Shown here piece after piece: positions 53,556 through 61,554 of a stretch of 64,000 nucleotides of DNA. A program made the position numbers and the translations under genes. This DNA is from UBA4416 sp036676295 (lineage in GTDB: Bacteria > Bacteroidota > Bacteroidia > B-17B0 > Aurantibacillaceae): assembly GCA_036676295.1 (NCBI GenBank), contig JAKFDE010000064.1, positions 160,429-224,428 on the forward strand, read 5' to 3'. The notes below the pieces were generated by a model that searched no databases, was not told where the DNA came from, and was given only the letters and a program-made list of their open reading frames with translations. The stretch's first letter is position 1, and each line of letters opens with the position of its first letter.

Positions 53556-54332
53556 TTAAAGTCTTTGTTTTACAGCGTCGAATAAAATAATACCTGTAGC
53601 AACTGATACATTTAATGAAGCAATATTTCCTACCATGGGAATTTTCACTTGCATATCGCTGCGTTTTAAATACTCATTAGAAATGCCATTTTCTTCTGAA
53701 CCCATAATAATAGCAGTAGGCTTCGTTAAATCGGCATTAAAATAGTAATTATCCGTTTTTTCGTGACAAGCAATAATTTGTAATCCGCTTTCTTTTAAAT
53801 ATTCGATCGTATCTTTTAAATTCTCTTCTCTACAAACCGGCATTCTGTTTAATGCACCTGCACTCGTCTTCACAGCGTCCGCATTTATTTGTGCAGCACC
53901 ACGACTTGGGATCACAATAAAATCAACACCCGAACAATCTGCACTACGGGCAATAGCTCCAAAATTACGAACATCAGTGATCCTGTCTAAAATTAACACC
54001 AAGGGTGTTTTTCCTTTTTCAAATACCTGAGCCAACATATCTTCTACGTCGTAGTAAGTAACCTCTGCCACAAAGGCAACCACTCCTTGATGGTTACTGG
54101 TTGTAATGCGGTTTAATTTTTCGGGTGGCACAAATTGTAATGGAATATCCAAACCATGAATGGCTTTACGCAATTCATTAAACAATTGATTGGATAAGCC
54201 TTTTTGAAGAATAATCTTATCAATTTCTTTTCCGGCAGCAATAGCTTCGATCACTGCACGTGTACCAAAAATTAAATTATCCGTATTGTGATTTTCTTTT
54301 CTAAAACCTCCTCTACTATCTCTACGCTCCAT
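53556..54332 (-). CDS. rlmB: 23S rRNA 2'-O-methyltransferase RlmB-like (SpoU/TrmH family)
   Basis: 258 residues. The N-terminal L30-like substrate domain (IFGTRAVIEAIAAGKEIDKI) is followed by the SPOUT trefoil-knot domain: LDRITDVRNFGAIARSADC, IIMGSEENGIS and IPMVGNIASLNVSVATGIIL are the three conserved motifs. It would methylate G2251 of 23S rRNA, as in E. coli. The gene order rlmB-arfB on the minus strand suggests one operon. Confidence 0.93.
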   Translation of the reverse strand: MERRDSRGGFRKENHNTDNLIFGTRAVIEAIAAGKEIDKIILQKGLSNQLFNELRKAIHGLDIPLQFVPPEKLNRITTSNHQGVVAFVAEVTYYDVEDMLAQVFEKGKTPLVLILDRITDVRNFGAIARSADCSGVDFIVIPSRGAAQINADAVKTSAGALNRMPVCREENLKDTIEYLKESGLQIIACHEKTDNYYFNADLTKPTAIIMGSEENGISNEYLKRSDMQVKIPMVGNIASLNVSVATGIILFDAVKQRL

Positions 54333-54334
54333 AC

Positions 54335-54793
54335 TTATATTAAATTAAATTGTTTTAAATGATGATTTGCATGTTTGTGTAATAAATGCAACCATTCATC
54401 ATAATTAAATTCTCCAAAAAATGGGTTTAACACTTTTTGCTCCGGGTGTTCTTTATAATAATTGAAGAACAAATTTATCTCTTCTTGTAATTCTGTAATT
54501 GCTTCTCCAATTGTTGCAAATCTTAAAGCAGCCGGAGTTTCGCTCATTAAAGAGTTTTTGGTATCGGGTTTAAATTCCTTATCACTTAAGGCAAAAGCTC
54601 TTACCCTTTCTAAAACCGCTGTTGGAGTTTGTAATTCTTCTTTAATTCGACCATGTGCAACTCCGATGGAATCGGTCATGTGTTCGATCATTCCTTGTGG
54701 TGATAAAACACCCCAGGCTCCTACTTCTTTTCCGGTTAATTTTTGTAATAAAGGGATGTATTCTTCCTTTAAAAATTGTTCGTGTGAGTTCAT
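54335..54793 (-). CDS. DinB-like superfamily protein
   Basis: 152 residues from the ATG at 54793. A four-helix bundle is indicated by helical periodicity and histidines at EHMTDSIGVAHGR and LHLLHKHANHHLKQF, which are the typical metal positions of the DinB/YfiT fold. Enzymes of the fold transfer thiols such as bacillithiol. Substrate unknown. Its -7 box almost touches the ATG, as in a leaderless mRNA. Confidence 0.72.
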   Translation of the reverse strand: MNSHEQFLKEEYIPLLQKLTGKEVGAWGVLSPQGMIEHMTDSIGVAHGRIKEELQTPTAVLERVRAFALSDKEFKPDTKNSLMSETPAALRFATIGEAITELQEEINLFFNYYKEHPEQKVLNPFFGEFNYDEWLHLLHKHANHHLKQFNLI

Positions 54794-54796
54794 ATA

Positions 54797-54804
54797 CAAA
54801 TGTA
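54797..54804 (-). promoter_or_regulatory. -7 box (TACATTTG on the minus strand) before the DinB-like gene
   Basis: CAAATGTA at 54797-54804 is TACATTTG on the minus strand and ends only 3 bases before the ATG. The arrangement is that of the methyltransferase gene at 7225. Confidence 0.4.
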
Positions 54805-54853
54805 TATTTTTTAGCGGTTTTATTCTCTAAAAAGTCATATTTAATTCCTTTAT

Positions 54854-55007
54854 CATACTTTTTCCTTAGATGAAAAAGTATGCAAAAAATCAAGTCAAAA
54901 ATATGCTTCCACGCTCCTCTCGGAAAACTAGCGTTCCGAAGATTAGCTTCGGAACTTGTTTTCTCGATTCACCCCTTGTCCGGCTCGCATTTTTGACAAG
55001 CCTGCGC
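54854..55007 (+). repeat. Pseudoknot-headed inverted-repeat element, copy C
   Basis: P1: CATACTTTTTC (54854-54864) with GAAAAAGTATG (54872-54882), loop CTTAGAT. P2: loop pairs with ATCAAG (54889-54894, one bulge). P3: GTCAAAAAT (54894-54902) with ATTTTTGAC (54989-54997); inside, GTTCCGAAG (54933-54941) with CTTCGGAAC (54947-54955). Right end AAGCCTGCGC. Confidence 0.7.
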
Positions 55008-55099
55008 TCAATTTACTAAAGAAGTTTGTATTAGAAAAAATGGTTTTATCTCAAAATAACGGTGTAAATATCTCTGACAATTTTTGTATATTCGTGTAT

Positions 55100-55237
55100 A
55101 TGAATCGGACTAAATATATTTATTTAGTGGTTATTGCTTTATCAAGTTCGTTACTACTGTCGAGTTGCTTTTTATTCAGAAGCAAAAACAAATGTGATAC
55201 TTGTCCAAGTTTTAGTCACAAAAAGAAAAAACATTAA
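55100..55237 (+). CDS. Small lipoprotein
   Basis: 45 residues. MNRTKYIYLVVIALSSSLLL is a signal segment followed by lipobox LLSSC, so Cys22 is the lipidation site. The mature part FLFRSKNKCDTCPSFSHKKKKH has a CDTC motif and a basic tail. A longer frame from 54956 would read through copy C, so the ATG at 55100 is preferred. Eighteen bases separate it from the YbjN-like gene, suggesting co-transcription. Function unknown. Confidence 0.6.
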   Translation: MNRTKYIYLVVIALSSSLLLSSCFLFRSKNKCDTCPSFSHKKKKH

Positions 55238-55255
55238 TTTAATTTATAGACTAGC

Positions 55256-55720
55256 ATGAATTTACAAGAAGCATCACAATTAGTAGAGACAAGTATTCAG
55301 GGATTAAACATTGACCCTGTAGCCTCAAGAAAAGAAAACCCGGGACAATGGAACATCACCGTAAATGGTGCACCTGTTTACATTGACGTATTTAATTTTC
55401 CGACAACACCGGAGAATTATTATGTACAAGTTTGCAGCCCGTTGTTTAAAGTGCCAGAAAAAAACAACGAAGCATTTTATGTAGATCTATTAGAAATAAA
55501 CTACGATATGTATAGTTGTGCCATTTGCAAAAAGGGCGATTGGTTTTATATCATGAGTTTAAGACCAGCAAAAGGCTTAGATCAAGTAGAAATTAATTGG
55601 ATCATGGATAAAGTATCTTTTTACAGCAACGATTATTATTCAAAATTATCATTCAAATATAAAGGAAGCTGGCCTCCGGCACCTTTACCAACTGATGTAA
55701 CAGGTAATAAGGCTCCATAA
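55256..55720 (+). CDS. YbjN/CesT-like protein, paralogue of the 2405-2791 protein
   Basis: 154 residues. N-terminal NLQEASQLVETSIQGLNIDP, then GQWNITVNGAPVYIDVFNF and YVQVCSPLFKVPEKNNEAFY, alternate helix and strand as in the smaller paralogue. An extra Pro-rich tail (GSWPPAPLPTDVTGNKAP) is present here only. Its last codons form the left arm of a terminator. Probably a partner- or chaperone-type protein; exact role unknown. It is surrounded by repeat elements (C upstream; F, D and E downstream). Confidence 0.6.
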   Translation: MNLQEASQLVETSIQGLNIDPVASRKENPGQWNITVNGAPVYIDVFNFPTTPENYYVQVCSPLFKVPEKNNEAFYVDLLEINYDMYSCAICKKGDWFYIMSLRPAKGLDQVEINWIMDKVSFYSNDYYSKLSFKYKGSWPPAPLPTDVTGNKAP

Positions 55721-55737
55721 TGGAGCCTTATTTTTTT
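55706..55737 (+). terminator. Terminator overlapping the stop codon
   Basis: ATAAGGCTCCAT (55707-55718) and ATGGAGCCTTAT (55720-55731) then a T-run. The left arm lies in the last codons and stop of the YbjN-like gene. Confidence 0.85.
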
Positions 55738-55753
55738 ATGTTCTTTTTTATAT

Positions 55754-55790
55754 GATACTTTTTGCAGCCAAAAAGTATCCAAAAAGCTTA
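55754..55790 (+). repeat. Pseudoknot-element-like hairpin, partial copy F
   Basis: GATACTTTTTG (55754-55764) and CAAAAAGTATC (55769-55779) form a perfect 11-bp stem with loop CAGC, then CAAAAAGCTT. The stem and CAAAAA linker resemble copy C, but the loop pairing is only AGC/GCT. A rough match to the complement of GCTTATGAATTT occurs at 56002-56013, across copy D. Confidence 0.4.
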
Positions 55791-55801
55791 TGAATTTCTA
55801 C

Positions 55802-55980
55802 TTTCTTTTCTTTCTTGATAAAGAAAAGGAACAAAAGAAATCAAGGCTTCTTAAAATTTAGCTAAAACCTGCATGGCTTCAAGCTGATGATTTGAAGCGC
55901 TTCGCGAACAGCCCAAATCATCTTCACACATTCCCTCGCTTTTGGAGCCATTTGATTTATACGCTAAATTTTAAAAGGCC
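55802..55980 (+). repeat. Pseudoknot-headed inverted-repeat element, copy D
   Basis: P1: TTTCTTTTCTTT (55802-55813) with AAAGAAAAGGAA (55820-55831, one G-U), loop CTTGAT. P2: loop with ATCAAG (55840-55845). P3: 55845-55862 with 55963-55980, 18 positions with a single mismatch (core TTAAAATTTAGC/GCTAAATTTTAA). Inside, ATGGCT/AGCCAT and GATGATTTG/CAAATCATC (55886-55894, 55914-55922). Confidence 0.75.
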
Positions 55981-56046
55981 GGAAATAAATTGTTACTACA
56001 CAAAATCATAAACGTGCTAATAATATTTATAATTAAACATATTGTT

Positions 56047-56219
56047 TACGGTGCGTGGGCTGTCAAAACGCGAAGGCGACAAGAAGTGAATTTTGATTTT
56101 TATAGATTCGCCCGAAAGAGCTTTAGTTCTCTTTCGGTAACGAATCTTGAAAATTAAAAGAGCGGGAAGGAATCGTTTTGACTTGAATTTTTGTTTCTTT
56201 TTGTTCAAGCAAAAAGAAA
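56047..56219 (-). repeat. Pseudoknot-headed inverted-repeat element, copy E (minus strand)
   Basis: On the minus strand P1 is TTTCTTTTTG (56219-56210) with CAAAAAGAAA (56203-56194), loop CTTGAA. P2: loop with TTCAAG (56187-56182). P3: GTCAAAACG (56182-56174) with CGTTTTGAC (56070-56062). Inside, AGATTCG/CGAATCT and CCGAAAGAG/CTCTTTCGG. Right end AGCCCACGCACC. It is in the 3' flank of the TonB receptor gene. Confidence 0.75.
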
Positions 56220-56245
56220 AACAAAATCAAAAAAATATTCTGTAT

Positions 56246-58480
56246 TTACTTAATCTTAAACCTTAATCCCGCATAAAGCATTCTGCCATAAATTGGCCCC
56301 CATACCATGCTGGCATCAAAGTATTTATTGAATGGTGCATCACTTGCTACGATTGGATTGGGTTGCTTATAATCCGTTGCATTTTCTACACCTACATACA
56401 CATTAAAATCAGAACGTTTGATCTTGGTTAAATACGTGATCTGCGCCAACACATTATAAAAATCCGGAGAATACTCTGCTCTTTGATATTCTGTTGGATT
56501 TAAATTTGTTTGAGGCAAACGTTTTTTACCATTGTATTGTAACGTCGCATCAAACAACCAGTGTTTGTTTTTAGTTTCGTAGGCCACGTTCACAAAGGCT
56601 CTGTGTGTTGACACTAAGGCTTTTTGCAACAACCCCGTTTTATAACTCACTTTTGTATCTACATAACGATACGCCGTTTTCACATTCAAACGTTTTCTAA
56701 CTTCCCAACCAAATTCTGCTTGAGCAGTATTTGAAAAAGAGGGTCCGTTTGAATTATAAAACCACACTTGTTGCGTATTATAATCCACATCGGCTACTAC
56801 TTGTTGTGTAAAATCAGTTCGGTATAGATCAATAGTCACATAAGCATCTTTATAATTCAATTTCATTTTTTGAGTGAAATTAAATCCATAGTTCCAACCC
56901 GTTTCAGGCTTTAAACCATAAGGCATACTCAAATCACTTGGCGTAAGGATCCAATCTCTTGAAGTCGCCATTAAAGCTGTATTTTCTGCAAACACATTAG
57001 CTGTTTTTAAAGCTCTGCCACCGCTGATTCTAAACACAGTTTTGCTTTCGTTCAACCCATAACGTAAATGCAAACGAGGCGTGAAAAATAATCCATAATA
57101 ATTATGATAATCAGCACGCAAACCTGCTACGATATTAAATTTATCGCCGCTATTATGAGCAAATTCAGCAAAGGCCCCACCTACTTTTTCATCGCGATTA
57201 AATACATATAGTTTGTAGGATTCTGCTACGTTATCATTCATGAAACTAGCGCCAACTTTATACGTATTATCCGTTGTTTTAATAATTCCCTGAAAAATAT
57301 AATTAGCATAAAATGTTTTTTGTAAACCATTGTACGTATTTAAACCATAAGTATTGTGCTGATCATGATTCAAATAAGATAACTGTAAACCCATACTATG
57401 ACCTGGTTTCTTTCTAAACACATAGCCTGTTTTACTATACAACTCCCATTTTTTATTTTCGATCCCGATTTTATAAAGTGTTGTGCTATCAGATCTCATT
57501 TGCGGCATTTGTCCGCCTGCTCTGGAATCTTCCAAATAACCACCACCAAACTGAGCTTCAAAACCTTTGTTGGTATTGTAGCTATACTTGTTCATGATGT
57601 TGTATTGTTTACCGGTTGGAATATCCATAAAACCATCTTTATTCAGATCTTCCTGCATGGGATTGAAACTCATGTGGGATAAAATACCGGCTGAGAATTT
57701 TTCATTGAAACGATGCTTTACGTTCAGGTTATATTCATTACGCGCATTTTGATTAACGTACGTATTGAAATTAAAACGATCAGAGGTTTCAGGACTTTGC
57801 AATTCTGTATTGATCTGTCCGGTTAAACTTTCGTAACCATTGATCACAGAACCTGCACCTTTACTCAATTGTATAGATTGAATCCATGTGCCGGGAACAA
57901 AACTTAAACCGTAACCATTAGCAAGGCCACGTAAATAAGGCATATTCTCTTTGGTGATCTGTGCATATTGCCCGGATAAACCTAACATTTGAATTTGTTT
58001 GGTTCCTGTTACGGCATCTGCAAAATTCACATCCACACTTGGGTTCGTTTCAAAACTTTCGGAGAGATTACAACAAGCAGCTTTCATTAACGATCGCTCA
58101 TTTAACGTTTCTACTTTAATGGGATTCATGTAAGAAAGCTCGGTTCCTGTGGTTTCATAAACCACATCCACTTCTTTCAGATCGATCCCATTTTTAAGAA
58201 TGATGGTCATCAATTTAGTAGTATCGGTCACGGTAATGGTATCTGCCAAATAACCTGTTGCACGGATCACTAATTGATTCGTTTCGGAACTGGTATTCAA
58301 TTTAAAAAAACCATTTTCGTTGCTGGTTGTATTGATGGACGTATTACTCCATAACACAATCACTCCGGGAACTAACGTTGTGTCTTTGGAAGAGCTTATT
58401 TCTAACACTCTTCCTTTTACCTGTGCAAAACTATGGAATGCACAAGCGAAGCCCAATAGGGCAAATAATAACTTTTTCAT
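56246..58480 (-). CDS. TonB-dependent outer-membrane receptor, probably metal-related
   Basis: 744 residues. Signal peptide 1-20 (FAQ). A carboxypeptidase-like regulatory beta-sandwich at 21-105 (KGRVLEISS, NENGFFKL) precedes the plug (SFETNPSVDVNFADAVTG, GLANGYGLSFVPG) and a 22-strand type barrel. A CC dipeptide (KAACCNLSESF) lies before the plug. The gene is followed upstream by a periplasmic HMA protein gene 15 bases away and a Cys-rich HYC_CC_PP protein, which points to copper or similar metal uptake. Ligand is inferred from neighbours only. Confidence 0.88.
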   Translation of the reverse strand: MKKLLFALLGFACAFHSFAQVKGRVLEISSSKDTTLVPGVIVLWSNTSINTTSNENGFFKLNTSSETNQLVIRATGYLADTITVTDTTKLMTIILKNGIDLKEVDVVYETTGTELSYMNPIKVETLNERSLMKAACCNLSESFETNPSVDVNFADAVTGTKQIQMLGLSGQYAQITKENMPYLRGLANGYGLSFVPGTWIQSIQLSKGAGSVINGYESLTGQINTELQSPETSDRFNFNTYVNQNARNEYNLNVKHRFNEKFSAGILSHMSFNPMQEDLNKDGFMDIPTGKQYNIMNKYSYNTNKGFEAQFGGGYLEDSRAGGQMPQMRSDSTTLYKIGIENKKWELYSKTGYVFRKKPGHSMGLQLSYLNHDQHNTYGLNTYNGLQKTFYANYIFQGIIKTTDNTYKVGASFMNDNVAESYKLYVFNRDEKVGGAFAEFAHNSGDKFNIVAGLRADYHNYYGLFFTPRLHLRYGLNESKTVFRISGGRALKTANVFAENTALMATSRDWILTPSDLSMPYGLKPETGWNYGFNFTQKMKLNYKDAYVTIDLYRTDFTQQVVADVDYNTQQVWFYNSNGPSFSNTAQAEFGWEVRKRLNVKTAYRYVDTKVSYKTGLLQKALVSTHRAFVNVAYETKNKHWLFDATLQYNGKKRLPQTNLNPTEYQRAEYSPDFYNVLAQITYLTKIKRSDFNVYVGVENATDYKQPNPIVASDAPFNKYFDASMVWGPIYGRMLYAGLRFKIK

Positions 58481-58494
58481 AACAGAACCGGTTA

Positions 58495-58839
58495 TTATTT
58501 TTTATGGCAATCTTCGCTTTCGTATTTACAACAAGCAGGTAAACCATTGTAAGCTTTTTGATCGGCTTTTTGATGGCCGGTTTCGTGACCGGATTTAGCA
58601 ATGGCTTTTTCGATCTGCTCTAAACTTACTTTTTTAGTATCGTAAGTAACGGTAAGAGCTTGTTTTTCTTCGCTCCACACTGCATTTTTAACGCCTTTAA
58701 TGTCAGCGGCATTTTCGATGCGTTCTTTACATTCGTCGCAATTTCCTTTAACGGCCACTGTTGATGTTGTAACTGTTGATTGTGCCTGAACATTTATTGA
58801 AACGATAAGGCTTATGATAAATATGATGATGGTTTTCAT
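58495..58839 (-). CDS. Secreted heavy-metal-associated (HMA) domain protein
   Basis: 114 residues from ATG 58839. Signal peptide 1-20 (INVQAQ). The HMA fold has GNCDECKERIENA (Cys34, Cys37), which is the metal-binding CxxC loop, and VSLEQIEKAIAKSGH. The C-terminal tail has extra ligands, PACCKYESEDCHKK. It is a MerP/CusF-like periplasmic carrier, likely for Cu(I). The upstream longer frame from 58872 adds only a charged leader and is not favoured. Confidence 0.87.
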   Translation of the reverse strand: MKTIIIFIISLIVSINVQAQSTVTTSTVAVKGNCDECKERIENAADIKGVKNAVWSEEKQALTVTYDTKKVSLEQIEKAIAKSGHETGHQKADQKAYNGLPACCKYESEDCHKK

Positions 58840-58865
58840 TGTTTTGTTTTTAGAAATTTTACTTT

Positions 58866-58929
58866 TTGTCACCCTGAGCGGAGTCGAAGGGCAATTACAA
58901 AAAGATCTCGACTACGCTCGATCTGACAA
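58866..58929. repeat. TGAGC/GAAG palindromic repeat, copy 2
   Basis: TTGTCA...TGACAA outer arms and GAGCGGAGTCGA/TCGACTACGCTC (one mismatch) inner arms. The same family as 10328-10385, between the HMA and HYC genes. Confidence 0.7.
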
Positions 58930-58956
58930 CTTTTTCAAAGTTGTTAAATCGAAAAA

Positions 58957-59361
58957 TCAAATTCTAATAACGCTATTGGAAACAATATCTTGCTGGACAA
59001 GATTTGGTGGATGATTTTTTTTATGAATTAAAAAATCGAACTCAGAATTGTTTTGAATAGCTAATTTAATAAAGCTTGGTCTGATGATAAACAGATCAGA
59101 AACAAAGGCTTTACAGTCGGTTGCTAAAGTATAAAAAGTGAAATCCTGTTGAAACACCACATGTTTCACATCGTTTTTACAGCAATCATTGGCGGCATTT
59201 TCTTCTTCTTCACCATCGCAACAAGAAGATGGTTTTGAAAATAAGGAGATTTGCTCCAACTCACCACCACAGTAATGCCCAATAATGCACACCCCAACTG
59301 TAGAAAACACATAGGTGAAAACTACTAGTGAAAAGAATATTTTAATGAATTTAAATTTCAA
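58957..59361 (-). CDS. HYC_CC_PP-family Cys-rich membrane-associated protein
   Basis: 134 residues. One N-terminal hydrophobic segment (about 6-28) is followed by GHYCGGELE, SSCCDG, NDCCKND and later HPPNL. The order HYC, CC, CC, PP gives the family its name. The Cys/His content and neighbours suggest metal handling at the envelope. There is no ATG; the TTG at 59361 is the only plausible start. The promoter box TAAATTTG on the minus strand is 21 bases upstream. Confidence 0.85.
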   Translation of the reverse strand: MKFKFIKIFFSLVVFTYVFSTVGVCIIGHYCGGELEQISLFSKPSSCCDGEEEENAANDCCKNDVKHVVFQQDFTFYTLATDCKAFVSDLFIIRPSFIKLAIQNNSEFDFLIHKKNHPPNLVQQDIVSNSVIRI

Positions 59362-59381
59362 ATGATGTTAATTTCTACTTA

Positions 59382-59389
59382 CAAATTTA
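59382..59389 (-). promoter_or_regulatory. -7 box (TAAATTTG on the minus strand) before the copper-type operon
   Basis: CAAATTTA at 59382-59389 is TAAATTTG on the minus strand. The -33 TTG candidates have spacing of 15 or 24 bases, not the usual 18-20, so the match is partial. Confidence 0.4.
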
Positions 59390-59441
59390 CTATGTAATCT
59401 GATTCAAAAATAACAAATTTGTTAAAGAATACAAACAGTAT

Positions 59442-61469
59442 ATGACGCCTAACGAAGCCCAACATAAAATACAAGAACTGTCTAAAGAACTGGAACAGCA
59501 TAATTACAATTATTACGCCCTGGATAAGCCTACTATCAGCGATTTTGAGTTTGATAAATTGCTGGAAGAGTTGATCGCTTTAGAAAAACAATTCCCTGAG
59601 TTTTTATCCGAAAACTCACCAAGCCAGCGTGTTGGCGGCCAATTAACCAAAGAATTCAAATCGGTTAAACATCAATACGCCATGCTATCGTTAAGCAATA
59701 GTTATGGTATTGAAGACATGCAGGACTTTGACAGACGCGTGCGTGAAGGATTAGGCATAACTTCTAACGGTTTATTCGATGAACAAATAGATTATGTATG
59801 CGAATTAAAATTTGATGGTTTATCTTTGAGTTTAATCTATGAAAATGGTGTTTTAACACAAGCCATAACCCGTGGAGATGGTGTACAGGGCGATGATGTG
59901 ACCACCAATGCCAAAACCATCAGATCCATTCCTTTACATTTAAAAGGCAATTTCCCTAAACGATTTGAGATCCGTGGCGAAGTATTTATGTCGCGCCCGG
60001 TGTTTGATGCCATTAACAAAGAACGAGAAGAAATTGGTGACGCCTTAATGGCAAACCCTCGTAATGCCGCTTCGGGAACCATGAAAATGCAAGACTCGGC
60101 ACAAGTAGCCAAACGTAAACTGGATTGCTTTTTATATTATGTGTTAGGCGAAGACTTACCACACCAAACGCATTTTGAAAACATGCATGCTGCACAATCC
60201 TGGGGTTTTAAAATTTCTAAGGATGCTAAATTGTGTCATGGTATTAACGAAGTATTGGATTTCATTAATTACTGGGACAAAAAACGTTACGATCTGCCTT
60301 ATGATATTGATGGCATTGTTGTTAAAGTAAATGATTACAAACAACAAAAGAACCTTGGTTTCACCGCAAAATCTCCACGCTGGGCCATTGCTTATAAATT
60401 TAAAGCCGAGCAAGTCAGTACCGAATTACAAAGTATTTCTTATCAGGTTGGTCGCACGGGTGCGATTACGCCTGTTGCTAATTTAAAACCAATTGCCTTA
60501 GGAGGCACAACGGTAAAACGTGCCTCATTGCACAATGCCGATATCATTGAAAAACTGGATGTACGTATTGGCGATCATGTGTTTGTAGAAAAAGGTGGAG
60601 AGATCATTCCTAAAATTATTGGAGTGGATCTCACCAAACGCAAAGCTGATTCTGAGCCAACCAAATACATTACGCATTGTCCGGAATGCAATACGCCTTT
60701 AGAACGCAATGAAGGAGAAGCCAATCATTTTTGCCCGAATGAAAATGCCTGCCCGCCACAAGTGATTGGAAAGATGGAACATTTTGTATCGCGTAAGGCG
60801 ATGAACATTGACAGTTTGGGTGGAGAAACCATTGTGCAATTATACAAAGCCGGCTTGGTAAAAAACATTGCCGACATCTATGATCTGAAAAAAGAACAGA
60901 TACTTCCTTTAGAGCGCATGGCTGAAAAATCGGCTAACAATTTAATGGAAGGCATAGAAGCCAGCAAGCAAGTACCTTTTGAACGTGTATTATACGCCAT
61001 CGGTATAAGACATGTTGGAGAAACCACCGCCAAAAAAATTGCCAAGAAAGTAAAAACACTGGATGTTTTAGTGAACTCCACCAAAGAAGAATTATTAGCG
61101 ATTGACGAAGTGGGCGACATCATTGCCATTAGCATCAGCGAATTTTTTAGCAATGAACAAAACAAACATATCATCCAAAAATTAAAAGCAGCCGGTTTGC
61201 AGTTTGAATTAACCGAAGACCAACAACAGGCGGGTACTGATAAATTAAAAGATTTAACCATTGTAATTAGTGGGGTGTTTACCAAACACAGCCGCGATCA
61301 ATACAAAGATATGATCGAACTGAATGGTGGAAAAAACTCCAGTTCTATTTCTAAAAAAACAAGTTTTGTGTTAGCCGGTGATAATATGGGACCTGAAAAA
61401 TTAAAGAAAGCAGAATCGCTTGGAGTTAAGATCCTAAACGAAGATGAGTTTTTGGAGATGATTAAATAA
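59442..61469 (+). CDS. ligA: NAD-dependent DNA ligase
   Basis: 675 residues, full-length. The adenylation domain contains the KxDG motif in CELKFDGLSL (Lys123). An OB fold (AIAYKFKAEQVSTELQSI...GRTGAITPVANL), a zinc finger (HCPECNTPLERNEGEANHFCPNENACPP), helix-hairpin-helix repeats and a C-terminal BRCT domain (KDLTIVISGVF) follow in the standard order. It seals nicks in replication and repair. The gene is transcribed divergently from the copper-type set. Confidence 0.97.
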   Translation: MTPNEAQHKIQELSKELEQHNYNYYALDKPTISDFEFDKLLEELIALEKQFPEFLSENSPSQRVGGQLTKEFKSVKHQYAMLSLSNSYGIEDMQDFDRRVREGLGITSNGLFDEQIDYVCELKFDGLSLSLIYENGVLTQAITRGDGVQGDDVTTNAKTIRSIPLHLKGNFPKRFEIRGEVFMSRPVFDAINKEREEIGDALMANPRNAASGTMKMQDSAQVAKRKLDCFLYYVLGEDLPHQTHFENMHAAQSWGFKISKDAKLCHGINEVLDFINYWDKKRYDLPYDIDGIVVKVNDYKQQKNLGFTAKSPRWAIAYKFKAEQVSTELQSISYQVGRTGAITPVANLKPIALGGTTVKRASLHNADIIEKLDVRIGDHVFVEKGGEIIPKIIGVDLTKRKADSEPTKYITHCPECNTPLERNEGEANHFCPNENACPPQVIGKMEHFVSRKAMNIDSLGGETIVQLYKAGLVKNIADIYDLKKEQILPLERMAEKSANNLMEGIEASKQVPFERVLYAIGIRHVGETTAKKIAKKVKTLDVLVNSTKEELLAIDEVGDIIAISISEFFSNEQNKHIIQKLKAAGLQFELTEDQQQAGTDKLKDLTIVISGVFTKHSRDQYKDMIELNGGKNSSSISKKTSFVLAGDNMGPEKLKKAESLGVKILNEDEFLEMIK

Positions 61470-61554
61470 TATATTTAGAAAAGAAAAAAATTGGCGGAAT
61501 CTTGTAAAATTCGCAAGATTGGTAAAAAAAACTCACAGAATTAAAAAAGACAGA

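Noticed and set aside
54462..54893. Three overlapping frames around the DinB-like start and copy C
   Set aside because: They are antisense to the DinB-like gene or read through the repeat head.
54956..55099. N-terminal extension of the small lipoprotein
   Set aside because: It reads through the right arm of copy C; the ATG at 55100 gives a proper signal peptide and lipobox.
56017..56208. Open frame of 63 codons rich in Lys on the minus strand
   Set aside because: It lies wholly within repeat element E and has no coding features.
58814..59014. Plus-strand frame with VTLSGVEGQLQK
   Set aside because: It is the translated TGAGC/GAAG palindrome and overlaps two real minus-strand genes.
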